Source: Pseudomonas sp. UBA4194 (GTDB lineage Bacteria > Pseudomonadota > Gammaproteobacteria > Pseudomonadales > Pseudomonadaceae). Taken from it: 7,521 bases of DNA. Position numbers and translations under genes: made by a program. Below are positions 1-5,010 of this stretch, piece by piece; position 1 is the stretch's first letter, and every line of letters starts with the position of its first letter. The notes under the pieces were generated by a model, which worked only from the letters and a program-made list of their open reading frames with translations, was not told the origin of the DNA and did no database searches. The stretch covers positions 1-7,521 of the forward strand of contig NZ_DFUE01000046.1 of the NCBI RefSeq assembly GCF_002379585.1. The letters are read 5' to 3'.

Positions 1-474
1 GCGGCGTACAGCCGCGAAGAGGCCATCCCAGCCGGTGCACCCTCTGAATCCTGCGCTGACCAGGCGTACGCCTTCGCGGCTTCACGCCGCTCCTACAGGT
101 ACCCCGCGCTTTTTGTAGGAGCGGCGTACAGCCGCGAAGGGGGCATCATAGTCGGCGCACCCTCTGAACCTTGCGCCGACCAGGCAGACGCCTTCGCGGC
201 TTCACGCCGCTCCTACAGGTACCCCGCGCTCTTTGTAGGAGCGGCGTACAGCCGCGAAGGGGGCATCACAGTGGGCGTACCCTCTGGATACTGCGCTGAC
301 TGGGCGGGCGCCTTCGCGGCTTCACGCCGCTCCTACAGGTGGCGCGCGCCCTTTGTAGGAGCGGCGTACAGCCGCGAAGGGGGCATCATAGTCGGCGTAC
401 CCTCTGGATACTGCGCTGAGTGGGCGGGCGCTTTCGCGGCTGGACGCCGCTCCTACAGGTATCGCGCGGTCTTT
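1..474. repeat. Tandem array of four 120-bp REP-pair (BIME-like) units
   Basis: Four head-to-tail units with an exact 120-bp period (starting at 1, 121, 241 and 361). Each unit holds two oppositely oriented copies of a REP hairpin with head TGTAGGAGCGGCGT and tail AGCCGCGAA. Plus-oriented copies lie at about 1-19 (cut by the window edge), 114-140, 234-260 and 354-380. Minus-oriented copies lie at about 71-99, 191-219, 311-339 and 431-459. Each has the GTAG tetranucleotide followed by a GCGGC/GCCGC stem, the layout known for Pseudomonas REPs mobilised by RAYT (TnpA-REP) transposases. Hairpin arms are invariant while the roughly 50-bp inner spacers vary. The fourth unit decays after about 474, where the expected next REP head is missing. 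The array runs off the left edge, so its full copy number is unknown. No gene was recognised in positions 1-549. Confidence 0.93.
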
Positions 475-503
475 ATGGCGACGGGGCCAACATGATCAGC
501 TAC

Positions 504-533
504 AAAAAAGGCGGCCCTAAGGCCGCCTCTTTC
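504..533 (-). terminator. Rho-independent terminator of mucD
   Basis: The 8-bp perfect stem AGGCGGCC/GGCCGCCT (509-516 with 521-528) has a CTAA loop. On the minus strand it is followed by six T residues (504-509). It starts about 21 bp beyond the mucD stop, so it is well placed to end the algU-mucA-mucB-mucD transcript. On the plus strand the same stem is followed by CTTTCTT, so it may also stop transcription coming from the REP array side. Confidence 0.92.
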
Positions 534-549
534 TTCACGCTTTTACAAC

Positions 550-1986
550 CTATTCCGCCAGCTTGAAGGTAATGAAACTCGCCCTGCCCTGACGCAACAC
601 ACGCATGGACACCGAGCGGTTCTTCGGTAGGCCCTTGGCGATATCGGCGAATTGCTTCGACGATTCGATGGCCTGATTGTTGAGGTGGGTGATGACATCA
701 CCCGGCTGCAGGCCGATCAGTGCGGCCGGCCCATCCTGGACCTCCTTGATTACCACACCGCCCTTGAGCTCCAGCGCCTTTTTCTGATCGGCCGTCAGGT
801 CTGCCACGGACACGCCCAGGCGGTTGCTGCTCTGCTCGGCCTGTGCCTTGGCACCGGCGCCCAGGGTCTGGTCGTCATCGGGCATCGCACCCACGGTGAC
901 GTCCAGCGTACGGCGCTTGCCTTCGCGCACCACTTCCAGATTGGCTTTGGCGCCAGCCTTGAGGCCACCGACCAGGTGAGGGAGATCTGCGGACATCACG
1001 ATCGGCTGACCATTCATGCTCAGAATCACGTCGCCGACTTGCAGACCACCCTTGGCTGCAGGGCCATCGTCCAGCACCTGCGCAACCAGCGCGCCAGCCG
1101 GACGCTCCAGGCCAAAGGATTCAGCGAGGTCCTTGTTGACCTCCTGGATCACCACGCCCAGCCAGCCACGGCTGACCTTGCCGTCTTTCTTCAGCTGATC
1201 GGACACATCCAGCGCCACATCGATAGGAATCGCGAACGACAGTCCCATGAAGCCGCCAGAGCGGGTGAAGATCTGCGAGTTGATGCCCACCACTTCACCG
1301 GCCATGTTGAACAGGGGCCCGCCCGAGTTACCAGGGTTGATGGCCACATCGGTCTGGATGAACGGCACGTAGGCATCGTTGGGCAAGGTACGACCCTTGG
1401 CACTGACGATACCCTTGGTCACGGAATGGTCGAAGCCAAAGGGTGAACCGATGGCCAATACCCACTCACCGACCTTGAGCTTGTCGGAGTCGCCCAACTT
1501 CACGGTAGGCAGGTTCTTGCCGTCGATTTTCAACAGTGCCACGTCGGTGCGCGGATCAGTGCCCACCAGCTTGGCCTTCAACTCGCTGCGGTCCGAGAGA
1601 CGCACAATGATTTCGTCGGCATCGGCAATCACGTGGTTATTGGTCAGCACGTAACCGTCGGCAGAGATGATGAAGCCAGAACCCAACGACTGCGCTTCGC
1701 GCTGACGATCACCACGCTGAGGTGCTTTCGGACCGCCGCGCGGCATGTTGCGCTCGAAGAACTCGCGGAACATGGGCGGCAGACCTTCCAGGTCTGGCAT
1801 CTGGCTGTCCGCCACGCCGCGATCAGGCAGCTTCTGGGTAGTACTGATGTTCACCACCGCCGGCGACGCCTGCTCCACCAGATTGGTGAAGTCCGGCAGC
1901 GCTTCGGCCTGGGCGGTCACAACCTGGCCCAGCATCAGTACGGCGGCAAACAACGATAGATAGGATTTGAAACGTGGTATCGACAT
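550..1986 (-). CDS. mucD: MucD, periplasmic HtrA/DegP-type serine endoprotease
   Basis: This 478-aa protein degrades or refolds misfolded envelope proteins and so restrains AlgU activation. It has an N-terminal signal peptide (about residues 1-27, ending AQA), a trypsin-like protease domain (about 95-260) and two PDZ domains (about 265-365 and 385-475). The catalytic triad is visible as His118 in TNNHV, Asp148 in TDVALL and Ser221 in GNSGGP. Length and sequence fit Pseudomonas MucD (about 474 aa). I chose the ATG at 1986 because it starts the signal peptide and follows GGGAG four bases upstream. An in-frame ATG at 2010 would add eight residues. It is the last operon gene, 21 bp before a strong terminator. 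It is 270 bp from mucB, with no mucC between them. Paralogues such as AlgW share the fold but have one PDZ domain, so MucD is the better name. Confidence 0.97.
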   Translation of the reverse strand: MSIPRFKSYLSLFAAVLMLGQVVTAQAEALPDFTNLVEQASPAVVNISTTQKLPDRGVADSQMPDLEGLPPMFREFFERNMPRGGPKAPQRGDRQREAQSLGSGFIISADGYVLTNNHVIADADEIIVRLSDRSELKAKLVGTDPRTDVALLKIDGKNLPTVKLGDSDKLKVGEWVLAIGSPFGFDHSVTKGIVSAKGRTLPNDAYVPFIQTDVAINPGNSGGPLFNMAGEVVGINSQIFTRSGGFMGLSFAIPIDVALDVSDQLKKDGKVSRGWLGVVIQEVNKDLAESFGLERPAGALVAQVLDDGPAAKGGLQVGDVILSMNGQPIVMSADLPHLVGGLKAGAKANLEVVREGKRRTLDVTVGAMPDDDQTLGAGAKAQAEQSSNRLGVSVADLTADQKKALELKGGVVIKEVQDGPAALIGLQPGDVITHLNNQAIESSKQFADIAKGLPKNRSVSMRVLRQGRASFITFKLAE

Positions 1987-2037
1987 ACGGCTCCCGTTCG
2001 TCACGAGCATGGTTAAGCAATAGGGACCTGAACAGCA

Positions 2038-2074
2038 CAAAACCCGTCCGGCGCCTTCGGCGTTTCGGTCGGGT
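2038..2074 (-). terminator. Weak terminator-like or attenuator-like hairpin ahead of mucD
   Basis: On the minus strand ACCCG-A-CCG pairs with CGG-A-CGGGT (one mismatch). An inner stem CGCC/GGCG closes a three-base loop, and about four T residues follow (GGGTTTTGTG). It lies about 52 bp upstream of the mucD start, downstream of the candidate mucD promoter. The T tract is short, so it may be a partial terminator, an attenuator or only a leader structure. Confidence 0.4.
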
Positions 2075-2135
2075 CTGGCGCGTCTACGTTTCTGAGCCTG
2101 TAACAGCAGAATAGGCCAGCCCCCTGAGGCTCTGA

Positions 2136-2164
2136 CCTATAAGAAAAAACGGCGGGATTTGCAA
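2136..2164 (-). promoter_or_regulatory. Candidate sigma-70 promoter for mucD
   Basis: On the minus strand TTGCAA (2159-2164) and TATAGG (2136-2141) are separated by exactly 17 bp; each box matches consensus at four of six positions. The start site would be near 2129, giving a leader of about 143 nt. I recall that mucD in P. aeruginosa has a promoter of its own inside the upstream muc genes, which makes an independent promoter plausible here, but the match is only moderate. Confidence 0.4.
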
Positions 2165-2210
2165 CATGAATGAACCAAGTTTCACGTTCAACCGAGACGC
2201 GGCGGGCATT

Positions 2211-2238
2211 GTAGGACACGCTTTGCAGCGTGTCCGAC
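2211..2238. repeat. GTAG-headed hairpin just after mucB, possible second REP type
   Basis: GGACACGC (2214-2221) and GCGTGTCC (2228-2235) form a perfect 8-bp stem, extendable by one T-A pair. It starts about 20 bp after the mucB stop. It is preceded by TGTAGGA, the same heptamer that opens the REPs at the window ends, but the stem sequence is different. No T run follows on either strand, so it is not a classical terminator. It may stabilise the 3' end of mucB mRNA or be a solitary REP of another family. Confidence 0.5.
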
Positions 2239-2256
2239 GACCTGTATTTCAGCGTA

Positions 2257-3213
2257 TTACTGCCGCGCCTGCGCATCTTGCAGGCGCATCGACAAGGCGA
2301 TTCGCTCGGCCGTACCCATGGGGATTTCACCTACCACGGTCACCATCACTTCGCCCTTGGCCGTGTTCAGCCGGCGCGAAACAGCAACGGTCGGACCTAG
2401 CTGCGTACGGGTGTCGTTGGCCTGGGCACCTTCGAGTGGTTCGAGGAACACCGAGAAACGCGCCAACCCATCCTCGTACATCAGACTGGTCACAGTGCTT
2501 TTGCTCTGAGCCGATTTGCGCACGTCAGTGTTGGTCAGCTCAAAACCTGGCGGCAGCCAGTCCGACCGCCAACTGATAGGCGCATTGGCAGCCTTGGCGC
2601 CCGCCACCTGCAACACAGGCTTACAATTAGGGCTTGCCTGCAGCAACGAAGCCGACGGCGCATCCGTTTGCAGACGCGTGTACTGCAACCGCTCCAACAG
2701 GCGCCCATGATCATCGAGCAACAAAGACTTGAGAGGCAATCCGGTCTCTTTGTCCAGATGCAGCTCGAAGCCGTAGCGATATTGATCCTTGGGCGACAGG
2801 CTGATAACGACCGCATCGCGGCCCGCGACCCTGGAATCGCCCGCCACTGTCAGGTCGTACCACGACATCAATTTGAGTGGATCGAGTACCGAGGACGATG
2901 CATCAGGGCCGTCACCGACACCCGGCACCAGACTGCCACTGACGCAGGCCGTGCGGCCATTCACGCGCACGACTTCCTGAGCAGAGCCATCGAGCTGCAA
3001 TAGACGCTCGCTGACCTTGCCATTCTCGGCTCGATGCCAGATGTCGTGGGTGGAAAAGCTGCCGTTGCGTTCGTAGACGAAGGTGCCTTGAAAGCTCTGC
3101 TGCTGCTCGGCCTGCGTCAGGCGGTTAAGCCATTGCGACGCGTCGGTTGCGGCGTGGGCCGGGATGGCGAGGCATCCACCGAGCATAAGCGTAACGAGAG
3201 GGAGGGAGCGCAT
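2257..3213 (-). CDS. mucB: MucB (RseB-type), periplasmic protector of anti-sigma factor MucA
   Basis: This 318-aa exported protein binds the periplasmic part of MucA and shields it from site-1 cleavage. By family knowledge it senses mislocalised lipids or LPS. A signal peptide spans about residues 1-21 (cleavage after AHA). The N-terminal lipoprotein-binding-like domain covers about 22-190 and includes the conserved stretch QGTFVYERNGSFSTHDIWHR. The smaller C-terminal MucA-binding domain covers about 212-308 (WRSDWLPPGFEL, ARFSVFLEPL, VTVVGEIP). Length matches the family (about 316 aa). The ATG at 3213 follows a strong AAGGAGG that overlaps the mucA stop codon, eight bases upstream, so mucA and mucB are probably translationally coupled. 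Cys14 in LGGC inside the signal peptide looks like a partial lipobox; I favour ordinary cleavage. Cys90 and Cys197 are the only cysteines of the mature form. Confidence 0.97.
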   Translation of the reverse strand: MRSLPLVTLMLGGCLAIPAHAATDASQWLNRLTQAEQQQSFQGTFVYERNGSFSTHDIWHRAENGKVSERLLQLDGSAQEVVRVNGRTACVSGSLVPGVGDGPDASSSVLDPLKLMSWYDLTVAGDSRVAGRDAVVISLSPKDQYRYGFELHLDKETGLPLKSLLLDDHGRLLERLQYTRLQTDAPSASLLQASPNCKPVLQVAGAKAANAPISWRSDWLPPGFELTNTDVRKSAQSKSTVTSLMYEDGLARFSVFLEPLEGAQANDTRTQLGPTVAVSRRLNTAKGEVMVTVVGEIPMGTAERIALSMRLQDAQARQ

Positions 3214-3224
3214 GGTCCTCCTTA
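3214..3224 (-). promoter_or_regulatory. mucB Shine-Dalgarno overlapping the mucA stop codon
   Basis: On the minus strand TAAGGAGG contains both the mucA stop (TAA, 3222-3224) and a near-perfect ribosome-binding site for the mucB ATG at 3213. A ribosome ending on mucA would sit on this site, which favours coupled synthesis of the anti-sigma factor and its protector. Confidence 0.85.
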
Positions 3225-3818
3225 ACGGTTTTCCAGGCTGGCAGCACGTGCGTACGGCAGTGCGCTTTCAGTCCCTTTGACCGCGGCTTCCTGAGCGTGT
3301 TGACGCAGGTAGCCAGGCAGACGCTGATCGTTCCAGCCGTCTTGGCCTTTCAACACACCATTGGCCATCGGGCCTGGCGCTTCGGAGCTCTCAGTGGTGT
3401 AGCCCGCCAGTACGGCCGGACCTTGCACCTGCGGCGCCGAAGGCGACTGCTGTTGCACAGGCTGCTGCTGCGCCAGCTCCGAACCAGTGATTTCGTCCTG
3501 GTTGTACAGGCGAACACCGGCCAGCACGGCAACGGTAACCGAAGCTGCAACGGCCAGACGGCCGAGGCTGCGCCATGGGCCGCGAGCCGCTTTGGCTGGC
3601 ACGACTTCATCTGCAATGGCGGCCGATACGGCAGCCGACAGATCCAGGCGTGGGTCAAGCAGATCCTTGTGCATCACTGCGCGAGCCAGCTGGTAACGAG
3701 ACCAGGTAGCGCGGGTTTCAGCATCATCCAGGGCACTCAACACCCGACGCAGTTCCAATTCGTCCGCTTCGTTATCCATCACTGCGGACAGCGATTCCTG
3801 CAGGGCTTCACGACTCAT
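3222..3818 (-). CDS. mucA: MucA, inner-membrane anti-sigma factor of AlgU
   Basis: This 198-aa single-pass protein holds AlgU inactive at the membrane. The cytoplasmic sigma-binding domain (about 1-80) begins with the highly conserved MSREALQESLSAVMDNEADE. A transmembrane segment covers about 85-102. The periplasmic part has a Gln-rich linker (about 116-132, AQQQPVQQQSP) and ends RAASLENR. The motif GPAVLAGY (133-140) matches the region where P. aeruginosa MucA is cut after Ala136 by AlgW; Ala138-Gly139 is the equivalent bond. The protein is full length (194 aa in P. aeruginosa), so nothing suggests the truncations seen in mucoid strains. The open frame extends 45 codons upstream into algU, but the ATG at 3818 gives the conserved N-terminus and follows GAGAGGAA. 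It starts 31 bp after the algU stop and ends inside the mucB ribosome-binding site. Confidence 0.98.
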   Translation of the reverse strand: MSREALQESLSAVMDNEADELELRRVLSALDDAETRATWSRYQLARAVMHKDLLDPRLDLSAAVSAAIADEVVPAKAARGPWRSLGRLAVAASVTVAVLAGVRLYNQDEITGSELAQQQPVQQQSPSAPQVQGPAVLAGYTTESSEAPGPMANGVLKGQDGWNDQRLPGYLRQHAQEAAVKGTESALPYARAASLENR

Positions 3819-3849
3819 GGCGGTTCCTCTCTTGGCTATCGCCGCTGTC

Positions 3850-4431
3850 TCAGGACTCCTGCAGCAAAGGCTGCAGGGCTTTGTCGATGGCTTCCCGAGC
3901 GCGGAAAATACGAGAGCGCACGGTACCCACCGGACACTGCATGACGCTCGCAATGTCCTCGTAACTCAGACCATCGAATTCACGTAAAGTTAAAGCTGTA
4001 CGCAAATCTTCCGGCAGTTGCTGAATGGTTCGATGGACGGTGCCTTCGATTTCATCCCGCAGCAATGATCGCTCCGGGGACTCGAGATCCTTCAGGCCGT
4101 GATCGCCATCATAGAATTCCGCATCTTCAGAACTTACATCACTATCTGGCGGCCTGCGTCCGCGGGACACCAGATAATTCTTCGCCGTATTGATGGCGAT
4201 ACGGTACAGCCACGTATAGAACGCACTGTCACCGCGAAAGTTGCCTAGCGCACGGTAGGCCTTGATGAAGGCTTCCTGCGCCACATCCTGGGCTTCATGG
4301 GTGTCGTGCACGAATCGCACGATCAACCCGAGAATCTTGTGCTGATACTTCAGCACCAACAGATCGAAAGCTCGCCGATCGCCGCGTTGAACACGCTCGA
4401 CCAGCTGCTGATCCTCTTCCTGGGTTAGCAT
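3850..4431 (-). CDS. algU: AlgU (AlgT/RpoE), ECF envelope-stress sigma factor
   Basis: This 193-aa extracytoplasmic-function sigma factor directs RNA polymerase to GAACTT-N16/17-TCTGA-type promoters for alginate, envelope-stress and heat-shock genes. Region 2 (about 10-92) contains the -10-recognition helix area (DVAQEAFIKAYRALGNFRG, FYTWLYRIAINTAKN). Region 4 (about 130-185) contains the helix-turn-helix LSYEDIASVMQCPVGTVRSR that reads the -35 box. The acidic linker holds DSDVSSEDAEFYDGD. A GTG two codons upstream (4437) is in frame, but the ATG at 4431 has GAGGAG at a good five-base spacing and gives the known N-terminus MLTQE. It is the first operon gene, followed 31 bp later by its anti-sigma factor mucA. 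Two AlgU-type promoters upstream point to autoregulation. Confidence 0.98.
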   Translation of the reverse strand: MLTQEEDQQLVERVQRGDRRAFDLLVLKYQHKILGLIVRFVHDTHEAQDVAQEAFIKAYRALGNFRGDSAFYTWLYRIAINTAKNYLVSRGRRPPDSDVSSEDAEFYDGDHGLKDLESPERSLLRDEIEGTVHRTIQQLPEDLRTALTLREFDGLSYEDIASVMQCPVGTVRSRIFRAREAIDKALQPLLQES

Positions 4432-4459
4432 GAACACTCCTCATGGGTCCGGAAGGAGC

Positions 4460-4489
4460 GTTGCTTGAGCCACCGTTCAGGCTTGCAAC
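4460..4489 (-). promoter_or_regulatory. Stem-loop in the algU leader
   Basis: On the minus strand GTTGC/GCAAC (4485-4489 with 4460-4464) encloses AGCC/GGCT (4480-4483 with 4468-4471). The expected start site of the proximal promoter is close to 4485, so this hairpin would form the very 5' end of that transcript, about 20 bp before the GAGGAG ribosome-binding site. It may affect mRNA stability or translation; this is inference. Confidence 0.35.
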
Positions 4490-4490
4490 C

Positions 4491-4517
4491 ATAGACTCGG
4501 GCTTTTGGCAAAAGTTC
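4491..4517 (-). promoter_or_regulatory. Proximal AlgU-dependent promoter of algU (autoregulation)
   Basis: On the minus strand GAACTT (4512-4517) is a perfect -35 box for AlgU/sigma-E. After 16 bp comes TCTAT (4491-4495), close to the TCTGA -10 consensus. The start site would be near 4485, giving a leader of about 53 nt. The 13-bp palindrome CTTTTGGCAAAAG (4502-4514) overlaps the -35 box and the spacer. Confidence 0.8.
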
Positions 4518-4680
4518 TCCCCTCCAGGCAAGTTTCCTGCAGACCTGGATCCAGCCTGCACGAAAAACGCAGCGCGGACCTTGCCGGCTGCGCCGATAAT
4601 CTTGTTGTCGATCGTGCACCCCTGGCCTGAGCCGAATGGGCGACGCGTCGACACTGTTCCCTTCTTATAGGCAACCTTCT

Positions 4681-4708
4681 ATTGATTGCGCGGGCTTCGA
4701 GAAAGTTC
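4681..4708 (-). promoter_or_regulatory. Distal AlgU-type promoter of algU
   Basis: On the minus strand GGAACTT includes a perfect GAACTT -35 box (4703-4708). It is followed after 17 bp by TCAAT (4681-4685), which resembles the TCAAA form of the sigma-E -10 box. It lies about 250 bp upstream of algU. P. aeruginosa algU also has more than one AlgU-dependent promoter, so two here is expected. Confidence 0.6.
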
Positions 4709-4825
4709 CCACACAACCAAGGGGTTACTCCTACAGACAGTGAAAAACCGCGTGACACTGAAGGGTTTCAGCTTTATTTCCACGGCGAAATGCTTCATCA
4801 CGCATGGCGTGGCCCGCATCACGAC

Positions 4826-4834
4826 TGATATAAA
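4826..4834 (+). promoter_or_regulatory. Candidate nadB promoter with extended -10
   Basis: TGATATAAA reads as an extended -10 box (TGn followed by TATAAA, five of six matches to TATAAT). No good -35 is visible, which is usual for extended -10 promoters. Transcription would start near 4841 and give a leader of about 160-170 nt before nadB. A second A/T-rich motif, TTTATATAC (4905-4913), could serve as an alternative. Confidence 0.4.
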
Positions 4835-4877
4835 TGCTGCCCCGACTGGGTCCACAATGGTTTCGCAATGCCCGGAA

Positions 4878-4897
4878 GGCGGCGCTATTGTGCCGCC
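4878..4897 (+). promoter_or_regulatory. Strong hairpin in the nadB leader
   Basis: GGCGGC (4878-4883) pairs perfectly with GCCGCC (4892-4897). A G-T and a C-G pair extend this to eight pairs around a TATT loop. There is no T run after it, so it is not an intrinsic terminator. It sits about 115 bp before the nadB start, inside the predicted leader. Confidence 0.45.
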
Positions 4898-5010
4898 AGC
4901 CCCCTTTATATACCAGTGCCACGTGCCGAACACAGCACAGTTGGCACCAACGGCCAGCCGGTCGAATAACAACAATTTCGTTGCGCGGATTCCCCCTCAT
5001 GACCCACCAG

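Larger units (their letters stand above)
1987..2256. other. mucB-mucD spacer without mucC
   Basis: These 270 bp separate mucB from mucD on the minus strand. P. aeruginosa has mucC at this point; here no open frame resembles a MucC membrane protein. The spacer carries, in transcription order, a GTAG-headed hairpin (2211-2238), a sigma-70-like promoter (2136-2164), an imperfect long hairpin with a short T tract (2038-2074) and the mucD ribosome-binding site (1991-1995). Confidence 0.8.
4432..4998. other. Divergent algU/nadB regulatory region
   Basis: A 567-bp gene-free stretch between the algU and nadB starts. It holds two AlgU-type promoters facing algU, a leader hairpin next to the algU ribosome-binding site, and a candidate nadB promoter with a structured leader. 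Short open frames here have no ribosome-binding site and no recognisable protein features. An isolated CTCCTACAG at 4728-4736 recalls the tail of a REP but lacks the hairpin. A 10-bp perfect palindrome CGACGCGTCG lies at 4641-4650. Confidence 0.7.

Noticed and set aside
1..474. CRISPR-like look of the repeated block
   Set aside because: The period is 120 bp, spacers are homologous to each other rather than unique, and the repeat is the known Pseudomonas REP type; no cas genes are present.
271..495. Open frame encoding a repetitive 74-aa peptide
   Set aside because: It is the translation of the 120-bp REP unit; 120 is a multiple of three, so the frame stays open across units. No ribosome-binding site and no protein features.
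652..1446. 264-aa plus-strand open frame opposite mucD
   Set aside because: Antisense to a highly conserved gene; typical GC-rich shadow frame with no family resemblance or start signals.
2141..2150. T6 run on the minus strand as a mucB terminator
   Set aside because: No stem lies directly before the T run; the 2214-2235 hairpin is about 65 bp upstream.
3819..3953. 45-codon N-terminal extension of MucA
   Set aside because: It overlaps algU in another frame. The conserved MucA N-terminus and a ribosome-binding site mark the start at 3818.
4432..4437. GTG start two codons upstream for AlgU
   Set aside because: It would be one base from the ribosome-binding site; the ATG at 4431 has correct spacing and the known N-terminus.
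4443..4670. 75-aa plus-strand frame in the algU-nadB region
   Set aside because: No ribosome-binding site, no recognisable features, and it runs antisense through the AlgU promoter and leader.
4722..4738. REP-like CTCCTACAG near 4728-4736
   Set aside because: Only nine bases match the REP end and no hairpin follows; compatible with chance.
4834..5010. 59-codon N-terminal extension of NadB
   Set aside because: Not part of the known protein. The FAD motif sits at the usual distance from the start only if translation begins at 5011 (or 4999).
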